A DNA stretch of 64,000 bases from Mytilus trossulus (lineage: Eukaryota; Mollusca; Bivalvia; Mytilida; Mytilidae), in the NCBI RefSeq assembly GCF_036588685.1, contig NC_086382.1:59786987-59850986 (forward strand). Reading direction: 5' to 3'. Made by a program: the position numbers and the translations under genes. How positions within the stretch are numbered: the first letter of the stretch is position 1; every line of letters starts with the position of its first letter. The notes under the pieces are model-generated. The model saw nothing but the letters and a program-made list of their open reading frames with translations. It ran no database searches and was not told the DNA's origin. Below are positions 47,986-59,755 of the stretch, one piece after another.

Positions 47986-49370
47986 TCAGTTATGTTCATA
48001 CCTTACATTTAGAATTTTGATACATCAACTATTCATCACAATCGACATAAAAGAGTAGTTAATAGAAATATTGTGTATATATTAAGTCAAAGACAATCTA
48101 CATGTGAGGGTATAAAGATCCTAGTGTTTCGAAAATTTTTAACTTTCGGTATAGTTTAATTTTAATACCTTAATGATGGCGTTTCCGTTTATACGAAGGC
48201 CGCCTTTGAGACGTTGAATACTCTTATGCTTCAGGTTAAATCAAGTGTGTGTAGGCATATTATGTTAATGCATGCATTCATACATTCTAATAACTTAATA
48301 CAGTAATAAAACGTAAATTTCAAATTGATGAAATAGAAATATCTTTCTTATCAATCGTTACTAAGGTGAGAAAGATAAATAATAATTTGTCAATGTTGTC
48401 CATATTTTGTCAAGAGTTATCTTTCGTACCTTTAGATTAAAGTATGTTTAATTCCATTTCTCCCCCAAATTGATCTATGCGGGGAAAAAAATACAGAAAT
48501 TTGCTTACAAGTTAGTTTTCACCTAGTCCATTCAAATATGTAATAAAAAAAATGTACTTTGATGTGCTCATTTTATGGATATATTGTGTAGAAACTTTAG
48601 AAATTTTCTCAAAACTTCGGTTTCTTGGACATTTCTATCCTTTCGACAGACACATCTTACTTCTTTATGCATATGCCTTTTAGATAAGTTTTGGCCATAT
48701 TTGTCTGATAATAATTCATTTGAAATAACTCATTTTATCAAACTTTTTTGTTTCATGATTTAATATACCGGCATGTTTTGTTGTATATTTATCGAATTAA
48801 AATAAAGTGGATAATTTGTTCATTTAATTTTACCTCCCCTGTAATTGTATCGTATGTCATTTTAATTAGAGCATCGTTTCGTTGTTAACTTTATGACATG
48901 CACCGTTACATAAGTGACTTTATCTTAATGTGTTCAGTAGTTTAGTGTACATGAAAATTATGAAATATATTGCTACATTTAGTCATTAAACACAACGTAT
49001 CAAAATTTGAAGATAAGGGTAGAATTATTGTATTTCTGTCGCTGTTTGAAAGAGTTAAAAATAAAAAATATAATCTCTAAACTGTATGCGTGGATATAAG
49101 TTATTCAACAAAATATATACATTGTTTCTGCATTCGGTATTTGATATAGCATCGAATACCTCGAGTTTATTACTAATTTCGTATAATAATAATTATTATC
49201 CTATGCAAATGTTTAATTTCTAAATTTAACCAAATATTAAAACGATAATCTATCCGCTGGACATTTTCATCCACTTTGCAAGTCTCAAATTAGCCTGAGA
49301 AAGTTTGCGTGACTTGAAATGTAATTGTTATTATAATAAAACTGTTCTGTTTGTTCATTTAGTTTTACAG

Positions 49371-49502
49371 GTCACTAACTACTTTCTTCTTAAATTGGAA
49401 GGTCATACGAAAGCGTTCAGTAATGAAATTGTTAATATAATTGATGTTCAAAGATCAGGCGTAATAAATTCGTCAGAATTTGTGTTTAGTGAAACATATT
49501 GA
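49371..49502 (+). CDS. Possible terminal exon with one EF-hand-like loop
   Basis: After a good acceptor (tttagttttacag, 49358-49370) the frame reads VTNYFLLKLEGHTKAFSNEI then VNIIDVQRSGVINSSEFVFS and ETY, stop at 49500-49502. D-V-Q-R-S-G-V-I-N-S-S-E fits the 12-residue EF-hand loop (D1, S5, G6, I8, E12) with position 3 unusual. No partner exon or poly(A) signal was found, so it may be a stray or decayed exon, or chance. Confidence 0.2.
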   Translation, partial: VTNYFLLKLEGHTKAFSNEIVNIIDVQRSGVINSSEFVFSETY

Positions 49503-51916
49503 TTTTTTAAATACCTTTGCCAAGCATGAAAACTTAAAGGTCTTTCAAGAATCCATAAAACAAGTAATAAGCATCTCTCGCATACGATAGTTTCAAAACC
49601 GATTCAGTTTTCATATGCAAAAGACTATAAAAAGAACCCATTAAATTGTATATGCCTGAATTCAAAAAGAAGTTTTATGTGGCATGTATAATCAAAAACT
49701 GACCACTGGACAAAGGAGACAGATGCGTGTCCGGGTCATCAACAGTGCAGCAATTATGGCTTCCTGTTTGTTTTGTCTGGGCAGAGGTCTAATTAGATGC
49801 AAGGATCAAGCAGACGATGCACATCTGTCTCGTGACCAGTTGTCTTCTGCAATGTCCATCGGTAATTACAAGGAACTTTTCAATCATAAATAATGACTTG
49901 AAAGAATTTATGTTGACACGCGTCCACTGTAAAAACTTTCTTGACAGTAATGATTTTTTTCAAAGAAAACTTTACTTAAATACGCCCCTCTTAAGAAAAT
50001 GCATATTTCTTTCTGACATATCGTTTATACTGAGTAATTGTCTTCTATACGTCTGTATGCTAATTTTTATCATTTTAAAAAAAATATATTATTGGGCTTG
50101 TGTTCAACATCTGTTAAGTTTTGTCAAAGATATTTATACTGTTTATAATTATGATATAGCAAAACTGAAATTTAAGCTTCTAAGTGTCTATGAATATTTA
50201 AGCAGAAATTTTCGAAAAATTTACTCTTTTTTTCGTCTTAATATTTGATTTTAAAACATATCCTTCTTCTGTGTACTTTGCGTTAACCAGAAACATGTTC
50301 AAATGTGGTATTATGCTCGCTCCTATAAGGCAGTTTATGGCTTTAAAATTAACATGCCGAAATTGCATCTTTTGACATTGAGTCATTATATAACTTTTAA
50401 TGCCATCAAGATGTTCATGTATGCCATAGCTGATCTTCTGCTTGAAAACAAAATAGAGATTCAACTGCATTTCGTCCTGATATATTTGTTTAAACAATTC
50501 ATATATTTGTATGTTTTGCTTCACTCATTTTGATATTATTGTAAAGTTTGATACATTTTAAACCCTATTCTTGTATTCTTGAATAAAACTTAGATTTCAA
50601 GATTTATTAGGAAAACAGGAATAGAACTTATTATAAACAACATTATTTTTTTGACAACTTTGAAGTAAAATGTTATGAATACATGTAAGTCATGTTTGAT
50701 ACGTTTTCATGCATATAGCTTAATTCTTCTATTAAATATATGATTTTGAACCGGATTTTCAAAAGAAAGATCTGGCTTTTTAATGGAGTACGTGAGAAGC
50801 AGCGGAGGAGAGAAGGGGTCGACCGGGCTGTCGGCTGTCAACACTTTTAGCGAGCAATAACTTGTGAATCATTCAATCGGTGCTGTTTAAATTTAAAACG
50901 TTTTTACTGGCAATTAAATCGAGGTGACGCTTTCCAATCCTCCCATTCAAAAGTTACGGTCCTTGCATTGATATTAAAAAAAATAAACCAAGAAAAAACC
51001 CCACTTTAATTGAAAATAAGCAGATGTGGTATGAATTTATTTCGTTTCCGAGAATTAACTAATATATAAATCAATTAATGCTGTTTAAATCATTCAATAT
51101 GGTTTTACTGATGACAAAGTGAAAGTAAAGTTCGAAATGAACGATTTCCATTTCTTCAGTTAGGAGTTATGGTCCCTGGTGGATAGGGATGTTTTTGTGT
51201 AATTACTTTTGATCTGTTAAACCAAAGTTTTTTTTTTACATTTTGACAACTGGAAGCAGAATTATAGTGACGAGTATTTATTAGTTATGGTCTTTGATTG
51301 ATAGGAAAGAAGGGCACAACATGCATGAAGTCAGAAAGTGCCTTGAAGATATAGAAACTAGAGTTTTTGTCAAGTAGACCGTTACTTTATTGATGCGATT
51401 GCATAGACCAAATGTGACCACTTTCAAAAGTACTTGATGAAAGTGATTCCCGAAAGAAGTGAATTGCGATTGTTCATTATCGTTTGAGCGTTTGATCATT
51501 CCTTTAATTTCAAAAGATGGTTTAGGTCAGCTTTTATTAATTCACTCTTATTTTAGTTAATATACAGTTAACAACTAAAGATTGTTGAAAGTATGCATAA
51601 TCATTATGGAACATAACGGTTGTTAAAAAGAGGCTCCTTACTAAAGGCCGACGCAAACATGCGACAGGGTTAAACATATTTAGTGAGATCTTAACCGTCC
51701 TCATATACCTCTAGCCAATGTAAAATACACAAACGTTCAGCTATTCGCACAGTAACACTCAGTTGAAAAGAAGTCCGATTCCAATGTCAGAATAGGTAAC
51801 GAAATAAACTACGCAAAACAACAGGAGTACCAACAGTTAGTGACATACCAGCTCCAGACCTCAATCAAAATGATTAAAAGATTATGTCTTCATCTTTGCT
51901 GAGAGTTATAAATATA

Positions 51917-52971
51917 CACACGGAAAAAAGTATTGCAACACCTTGATTTTTTAAAACTTGAAAAATCAGCCTCTTATTTTGGATGGAATATGATAAAATA
52001 TTTGTAAAATAATAATGTTAACGTAGTTAATGAACAAAAAATGTATGAAAACAAATGTGTTATCTAACCAAAATTTTTATAACAAAATGAAGTGGTTTTT
52101 GTACAACAAAATGCATTTTACAACTTTTACTGTAGTCGAACTTTCTATATCAGACATTTCAAAATTAATCTTTTAAAAGATGATTGTTCACATCATGGTT
52201 GATCATTATACGCCACGATAACCAGTAGCGATGAGCCGATCTCGAACAGTTCTTGTTTAAAGGCTCCTGTATGGTCACCACTCTTTTTTTAGGATTGCAT
52301 TGTTTGCAATTGGTTTCCTTCTGACCAACCTTCGTTATGCTTGGTTTTCCCAGGCAGAGGTTATAGGGGGTCTTTTTGATCTCGGAAGGTCTTTGACATC
52401 GTTCGTTGTATGATTTTTATTTTCAAAACGACTTACAGTGAAATGGTGATGACCAACAATTCGTGCAGTTGTCACAGCGACATACCTGCTTCTCTCATGC
52501 TAATTATCTGTCATCTTGCTGCAGTTATGAGTTGTGGATAACCAATTACAAGGTGTCAATCACATAACTTTATAAACTTGGTTATTTAAAGTGTTGAAAA
52601 CAATGAGGATAAAAACATCTGTTTATTGTTCAGTAGCTGCATGGCCTTTTTTCTAAATGCTGAGTTACAGATCAAGTTGAAGTTTTTATTTGTTTCGTTG
52701 CATTAATTTTTTTCAAAATTAAGGGTTTACAACTTTGAAAAATGTTGAAAATCACAGTTATACAGACTTTTTTTCAGCATTTTGAGCTGAGTTTTGTTAA
52801 CAGTTAATTTATAATTATGGACATATCAATGTGAGACTACCATCATGTTTGTGTCCATGTTATTAAAATTGCAGATTTTCAACTTTTTGAGACGGGGCCA
52901 TTCGTGTCGCTTTGATTCAACATGTTTTAATTTGAATTTCAATTTGGTGTTGCAATACTTTTTTCCATGTG
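51917..52971 (-). mobile_element. Decayed Tc1/mariner-like transposon with terminal inverted repeats
   Basis: CACACGGAAAAAAGTATTGC (continuing AACACC) at 51917 faces its near-complement ending at 52971 (GGTGTTGCAATACTTTTTTC, continuing CATGTG). TA flanks both ends (51915-51916, 52972-52973), the duplication this superfamily makes. The 1055-bp interior on the minus strand retains pieces such as HHHFTVSRFENKNH and DLPRSKRPPITSAWENQA, broken by stops. These resemble the DNA-binding N-terminal part of a Tc1-like transposase. The catalytic part is missing or unrecognisable, so the copy is inactive. Confidence 0.75.
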
Positions 52972-53754
52972 TACATAAGAAACAATCCGGTTATATGATA
53001 CAAATCCTGTATTAATGCGTTGTGACCATGATCTGACAGCACCAGACTCAAGCTGGCAGCCACTTTTAAGCGGCCAGGTCAACATCCTGTTTTAATAATG
53101 ACCACATCAAGCAATGCATTTTACGCTTCCGAATGATTGAATGTGGGTATAATTTTGACCAAACCCGATGAGTTAGAAGAAATTTTCACAACAGAAAGTA
53201 AAAAAGAGCGTTGTCAGCTCATTGAAAGAAATGCATGGACAAAGATGGTATACCAAACAATGGCATGTTTTTTTAATTGCATATGTTGGGGATTCATATT
53301 GATATACTTAACTTGAATTTGAAAATATGAGTGAATGGTTCCATTCATTTTGTCTCCAAAACGACAAAAGGCAACATAATATTTCAATCGTAATTTACTT
53401 CTTCCAGTTCTTGTTTTAATCCAACATTGTTAAGATTAGTCAAGAACCCACCTTTTCTACTGTACAGTATATACATTTATTTTCATGATGATCAATTTTC
53501 GTGGATATATGATCTCTCTGCTTTTTAGCAGTCTGCATATAAGCCTTTACAAATTGCGCTATTTAGCAATTAAATTGGTGGTGCATCTTTGACCCATGAA
53601 ATCCACGAAAATTGGTCCACCACGAATCAAATGAATTAAGTGTATTATTTGCCATAAGCTTTAATGGCGAATGCCATTGAAGGTGAGCTCTGGAAATTAA
53701 CCTTTAGTGTCAAATATATTTTGTTTTCTACGTCCACCTAAGAACCTAAACGTT

Positions 53755-54070
53755 ACCTTTGTTTTGCACCAGATGCACATTTCAACAATCGATGCTCGTA
53801 GCCAACACATTTGAAAATCCAAAGCTTATCAAAAGACAAAGAGCTATAAACACAAAGAACCAAACAGTTTAGTCAAATCCCTTCAGGGAATCAGAGCTTT
53901 GCTTGAGCAGACACATTCCTTTATATCAAATAATTTCCATAATTTTTTAACAGCAAATTTAAATAGCACAAACTCCGATTTTTCATACCAGTACCAAAGT
54001 ACTGGCTATTGGGCTTGTGATACTCTTTAGACTATCAATTCGCCATCAAAGGCATCAATACCACAAACAT
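53755..54070 (+). repeat. Dispersed repeat, diverged subfamily ('accagatgcacatttcaaca')
   Basis: Order 'accagatgcacatttcaaca', 'gatgctcgtagccaa', 'cagagctttgcttgagcaga', 'gtaccaaagtactggctatt'. Related in layout to the 31.5-kb pair. Confidence 0.6.
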
Positions 54071-54589
54071 TTGTTCCTGTCATTGAACCTATTAAGGGTT
54101 TGTCCCTGGTGATAATGATCCGCTCTTATTTATAATGAGTCAAGAGATTTAAAGTATAAGCCATAGTCTTTTACCTTTTGGATCAATCCACTTATTTGTT
54201 CATATCGTAAATGGTTAAATATACCAAAAACCTGATATTATTTCCAACAGGAACCATAGTTTTTCAGAACTGTAAGATACTACCTTTCTAATGCATTAGT
54301 TTATGTTCCAATTGGAATCCGAAATGAATTGTTGAAATATCTCTACAACTAGAACTGTGGTAATGTTGTTAACCCCTAAAACACATATATCATAAAATGC
54401 CTTTACAAGACATTTTTTCTGACTTATAGATTTCGAGTCTTCCCCATTTTTTATCCAACTTTTCGACAAACACATTTTTGTTTGCTATGCGAATACCTTC
54501 CCAGTACCGCCATATGTTTTAGCACGGTTTCATCAGGGAGCTAGTTTCTAATGTTTTGTCTGTTCTTTGTGTGGTATCCATTTGACTTA

Positions 54590-55000
54590 TACATTACGCC
54601 ATTGTGTTATTGTTCTATTATAATTTTTGTATTCTAGTCTATTCATTTTAGCTAATATGCTTTTTCTGTATGGCTTTTTTCTGTTTCTTGGTTACATATG
54701 ACGTGGCACTGTACTTATTTATCCCGTCATTGTTCTATTATAATTCATATATTCTTGTCTTTCGTTTTTGCTAATGTGCTTTTTCTGTGTGTCTTTTGTG
54801 TTATTTCTTCCATGTGACATGGCTATGTACTTATACACCCCGTCATTGTGTTATTGTGTCATGGTAAATGTTTGTTTATATATCTTTTTTTTTAATGATT
54901 TAGATAATAACCCAATAGTGAATACTGTACCCCTATTTTTGAAATTGTTATCTATCATGACGGTTTGTTTTGTTCATACATTGTTGTCAATATAATAGAA
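54590..55000 (+). repeat. Tandemly duplicated ~135-bp segment plus dispersed-repeat tail
   Basis: 'gttctattataattt.tattct' and 'gctaatatgctttttctgt' (or close variants) recur ~130 bases apart, followed by 'atctatcatgacggtttgtt', which matches 62850-62985 in reverse. Confidence 0.55.
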
Positions 55001-55019
55001 TTTCATACGACGTCATACA

Positions 55020-55034
55020 ACAACAACAACAATT
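55020..55034. repeat. (CAA)n microsatellite
   Basis: Short 'caacaacaacaacaa' run. Confidence 0.8.
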
Positions 55035-56579
55035 TTTATTTGTCAATCAAGACCCACCGAGGAGCAGTACATTTTAAATTATAGTGTACAAATAATTGTG
55101 TTGATGTCATACAAGTGAGCGATTTCAACTAGCTATAAAATCAGGTTTAATCAACCATTTTCTTCATACGAAAATGCCTGTACCAAGTCAGGAATATGAT
55201 ACTGTTGTCCTTTCGTTTTTGATTTTGATGTGGTTTTACTTTTCTGTACATGTTTTTAAAGACAAAGGTGAGAATACATACTGTTTTACATGGATCTACC
55301 TATTTATTTTTTCAGTCAATTTGTATGGATACTCACGATCCTGATATTCTACTCTATTGCTGACTTTTCTACATGATTTAAGGCAGATGCACGATTGACT
55401 TCTTGTTAATGGTATGTTTGGCTAGCATTAATAGACAATAACATACTCTTTAATAATGTTTAAAGGAATAATTTGAAGTATTTTCATCTATAATTCTATT
55501 AAATTTGCTGAAGTGTTTCTGTGACATTGACTTATATACCATTCGTCTCCATGTATTAATTCGTGTAATTTTACACAATTTTGTATTATGATCTGGTATA
55601 GAACCTGAAGCATACAGGAAAATACATCACTGCTCATTTAATTTGGGAGCCAATCATCACTTTATGATCGACATAACTCATAAGGGTGACCATTTACTGA
55701 AGAAGTGATGATGCTTGTGGCGTTGTCATTTTATTTTCGACCTATGCGTTTGAATGTCCCTCTAGTATCTTTCGCTCCTCTTTATTATGTTATGACTGTT
55801 GGAAAAAACAAGAAACTTCAACTGAACTTAAAACGTTTTTCACCCCAGATACATTTTAAACTATGGAAATTTGGCAAATAGATACCAATTTACAGAAAGA
55901 AAATGGTGTGAAGTTATCAAAGCTTATAAGTATGTATGTCTTTTTCAACTAATTTCTCCAAAATAAGATATCGAAATGAGTGCCACTTTGAACAGTAATT
56001 GGTTGTAATATTTATATAATAAGAACATCTGTACATATGCAAGTTTATTAAAATATTTTTCTACAACAAACATCAAAGCTTTGGAATTGTTCTAAATATA
56101 TTTTGGTAAAATGTTTTGATCTTAATATACATTCTTTGGAATTGCGCTCAATAAATAGATTGGTTAACTTGTAATTATATTTAGATCAATATAGCTGTCT
56201 TAATACTTTAAACGAAAATATGAAAATCAATTCCCGAAGAGATCAAATAAATAAAAACATGAAACTATTCTGATTTAAATCTTCCAATGTAGAATTTCAT
56301 TATTCTTATTACATGGATTGCTGCCCCTTAGATGAAGTTTAGTTTTGTATCAAGAACAAATAAATGTAAAACAAATGGCTACATATAAGAAAAGAAATAA
56401 TATCTCCTTTTCTGAACAAAATACTAAGCATTTATTTACAATTATCTGCAATAATGCCGCAAAATCCTTTAAATTTACAAAAAATGCAAAACAAATAAAA
56501 AATGAACATGGTTTCAATACTGAAACATTTGTATAACGGTAAACAAAACATAACAAATAAGTGGAAAACTGATGTCAAT

Positions 56580-56700
56580 GTTTACACGTACAATGTAAAA
56601 ACAAGTACAATGTAAATGTAAATGTACAATGTAAATACACGTACAATGCTAATACATGCACAATGTTAATACAACACGTCCAATGTAAATACACGTACAC
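56580..56700. repeat. Minisatellite on 'acacgtacaatgtaaat'
   Basis: Six to seven imperfect units of ~17-18 bases ('gtacaatgtaaatacac' and variants) next to the miR-125-type site. Confidence 0.8.
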
Positions 56701-56706
56701 ACAATT

Positions 56707-56715
56707 TCCCTGAGA
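56707..56715 (-). promoter_or_regulatory. Candidate lin-4/miR-125 site
   Basis: Plus-strand TCCCTGAGA equals the first nine bases of miR-125/lin-4, so a minus-strand transcript carries the full 8-mer seed site CUCAGGGA. 3' pairing is weak. It counts only if the lin-28 3' UTR extends this far (2.85 kb). Confidence 0.35.
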
Positions 56716-59369
56716 AAAGAACAAAAACTGTAACTGATTAAAAATAATAAAAATGTATTTGTATGTTCAGCTATTTTCAAATACGTTAATTGATACTGGA
56801 AAGGTTCATAATATTATTTATTCTGTCTATGTACATTTAAATGTCCCAATGTTATCTTCGTCGTGTTCAAAACTACATTTTTTATGAGTACTTCATTACA
56901 AAAAGGATATATAATACAGCTTATTTCGTGCAATTTTATGCCAAATTTAAACAACAAACCCATAAAATGAGCTTTTTTATTTTATATTTGACATTAAAAT
57001 CAGGAAGATTTTGTTTTTAAACTTTTCACTGCAGAAATGCTACAGTGTTCAGTATTAAAATAGATTCAATAACGTTTTGGCATTTTCTTTGATTTGTGCT
57101 CTTATCAATAACGTTTGAATGATTTAAATGCATTAGGAAAATAATTTGATTATATAGGTTTATTACAAAAAAAGTAACTTTGGAATGGATACATACGAGA
57201 CCATTTTTTTTTAAAAATTTTTTAGCACTTAAATCTAGAACACATTTGACAACGTTGTTGGTTTACCTAACATGCATAATTTTCAAAATTGAATATTTTT
57301 GTCCGTCTTAAATATAACACATTAAGAAGTGATATGAACAAATATATACTCTCTTATAGTTAAAGTCTGTTTTTTAAGATGTCGTTATAAAAATGTGGAT
57401 TCCTATATCAAAACAAGAAGCAATTACAGAAATTCCATATTCAAAACAAAATGATTCACAATTTAACGACTGTTCACCCTTCTTGTTATCGTAATAATTG
57501 TGATCAGTTATAAAAAACACATTTGGTTTGAATTAACAGCAGAATGAATGAGGTCGTCAATACTTTATGAAAACATCTTTCTTTTACTTCTCTTTTAACT
57601 CACAATTGTACGGTTTGATCTAATATGTATAAAAAAATAATAAAGCCCTATAAGACATATATATGTGTTCAGGTTGATCAGTGTAAACAATAACTCCTGT
57701 GCATTTGGTTTTTATTGATAAAAATATTGAAATATTAAAGCACATACAAAAACTATACAAAACACAATACCCTAAGTACATAAAATAATTGATTTTGAAT
57801 TGTTTGATAAATCTCCTTGATGACTAACTTAACTCGCCCATTCTTAACAGTGCATTTTGAATGACAATGAAAATGAATATAAATACCCGCCATATTTATT
57901 AAAATGTCTACGTGCAAAGGCAAAATTTAAATCCAGTGAAACACGTTTTTTTACTTTTTAGGCTTAAAACATAAAACATTTCATATTGAAATAATTCAAG
58001 TTATATGCTAGTATTTACGAAATTTTATTATTTAACTACAAAACTCCAAAAATATAAGGAAAGAATATTTCTTTTTTCGTTGTATCCTCATATTGAACGC
58101 CCCTAATTTTGTATTAAATAATATAAAGAATTTTTTTTTCCCATTTAAAATATTGTTTAAAGTAGATATCAAATAAAATACATATGATTAAAATGTTGCC
58201 TTGACAACCCCATTTTAATTTTCAATGATTTGACATTTTTGTCATGAAAATACACACTTATCACAAACGTAAAATATTTGATTTATTTTTTTGTTTTTAC
58301 ACTTGTCATTTTCCCCATGACAAGTATCTCAGCACCAGAATTATTTTGTATATTTTTCAGTAACAATATTTTGTTATATAAATAAAATTTAAAAGATGTA
58401 TTCACCTAAAGTAGTAATAAATGATAATTCCATCTCCTCATTAGATTTCGTTTCCCCTTCAAGCTGCCATTTAGTAAAATACTGTTTTTCTTCTACTAAA
58501 ATGTTATTCCCTTCATAGTTTCTCGCCTTTTGAATATTGATTTTGTTTCTTCATAACAATCTTAAAAAAATCGGACTTTTGTCTAATATCAGAGAACAAT
58601 ATGCATTGTGTGTCTTTCTATTAATACCTATTATTTAAATTGCATCAATCATAGGCAATTATATTTTATGAAAAACTTGCTTTTTTATATTTTAAATATC
58701 GGTAATTGGCGGATTTGCATTCCTTCCTTTAAATAGAAACTTAGATTAATTTCTACATAAGGGTAAAAGGTATACGAACCTTATAAAAAATAATTAAATC
58801 CAATAACACTAATACATGTTATTATCCTTTTATTTTATAAAAATTGTACGAAAACGTGTAGGATACTAAAACACTTATTTATAACAACTCTTTATGAATG
58901 CTATGAAGGAACAAATCCATTTCTGCAATATTTTGTGAAGTGTTTCTCCTTGTTTAAAAAAAACAACATTGTGTAATTTCTGCTTATATTCACTCCATAT
59001 TTTGACACAACTCAATACAATACCAAACAAATCTAAACCAAAAAATAGTACACTATATGTGTGTGGGAATAGGTACACAGGAAATACATTAAATAGTACC
59101 AAAATAAATGACATCGTGTATTTGTACGAAGCAAACTGAACGATTAAACTAAACTGATAAAAACTTAAAACAGATCACAAGAACAGATCTATAATAAAAC
59201 CTGTATACGACAAAAACAAATTCTACATCTTAATATTTGTAAAATTAAAACACCAACTCTTTGGTGGTAAAAATATTTGTTCATTCCCCGTAAAACTACA
59301 GTCTATATATACGAAACAACCAAACTACTATACTATTATACAATTAACTATAACATCTAAATACATTCA

Positions 59370-59390
59370 TGAGGTAGGTTGGTTGTCATT
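59370..59390 (-). promoter_or_regulatory. let-7 target site in the lin-28 3' UTR
   Basis: Plus strand reads TGAGGTAGGTTGGTTGTCAT; let-7 is UGAGGUAGUAGGUUGUAUAG.... The minus-strand transcript therefore has the 8-mer CUACCUCA plus strong pairing to the let-7 3' half (ACAACC), about 190 bases after the stop. Known biology: lin-28 mRNAs are repressed by let-7, and Lin-28 blocks let-7 maturation. Confidence 0.8.
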
Positions 59391-59568
59391 AGTTAATAAT
59401 ATCAACAAGTCACGACAATTATTAAGACAATTCAATGCTTTAAAAATTATATTTCAATTCATTTTGATTTTTAGCACTCGCATAATTTGAGATTAAAAAA
59501 ACCCGTTTCAATAGAATATACATTGCAACAATAAAGTTAATAACGAGTGGAGAGATTCAAAAATTATT

Positions 59569-59755
59569 TCACGGACTAAGTCCATTTCCGTTCCCATTTC
59601 CGTCGCCATTGTGTGGTACCGGTAATGATGGATCTCTCAAAGGACAATCTGCTATGAGATGTTCTGTTGATTTGCAGCTGTGACACCTTTTCGGTAAAGG
59701 CCCATGAGGACATTTAGAAGCTATGTGATTGCCAAAATCTCCACAATTGTAGCAC
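59569..59755 (-). CDS. lin-28: lin-28, terminal exon with two CCHC zinc knuckles
   Basis: 187 bases, acceptor ttttgaattag, completes the Arg codon and reads CYNCGDFGNHIASKCPHGPL, PKRCHSCKSTEHLIADCPLR, ending NGLSP and TGA (59569-59571). All eight zinc ligands are present. Confidence 0.95.

Larger units (their letters stand above)
47497..51900. other. Intergenic or 5' intron, start exon of the beta-helix gene not found
   Basis: I looked on the minus strand for an ATG followed by a hydrophobic stretch and a phase-1 donor and found none convincing. The stretch holds two copies of the 'cctccgg...attgaagacc' repeat (47632-47770 minus, 47855-47985 plus) and a possible plus-strand exon at 49371-49502. 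Confidence 0.4.
56431..59568 (-). other. Possible long lin-28 3' UTR (extent uncertain)
   Basis: No coding exon is seen in this AT-rich stretch downstream of the lin-28 stop. lin-28 transcripts commonly have long 3' UTRs. The let-7-type site (59370-59390) and the lin-4/miR-125-type site (56707-56715) both lie here in sense orientation. A candidate AATAAA (plus TTTATT) is at 56431-56436, with several others nearer the stop (for example ~58829), so the real end could be much closer to 59.5 kb. Confidence 0.35.

Noticed and set aside
49514-49526. MLGK plus GTATTT donor as a start exon of the beta-helix gene
   Set aside because: Phase 1 fits but there is no signal peptide and no supporting context.
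49684-50248. Two overlapping plus-strand frames of 69 and 143 codons
   Set aside because: The longer one is low-complexity hydrophobic/Lys-rich as expected for AT-rich DNA. The shorter is somewhat GC-rich but I recognise nothing in it and see no splice structure.
58406-58433. MELSFITTLG as the first exon of the beta-helix gene (ATG, phase-1 donor)
   Set aside because: Phase fits, but it is too short for a signal peptide and lies in the probable lin-28 3' UTR on the same strand.
59370-59390. A let-7 microRNA gene on the plus strand
   Set aside because: Mature let-7 is nearly invariant (UGAGGUAGUAGGUUG); this copy has GGTTGG after the seed, and no matching hairpin arm was seen. It reads as a target site.
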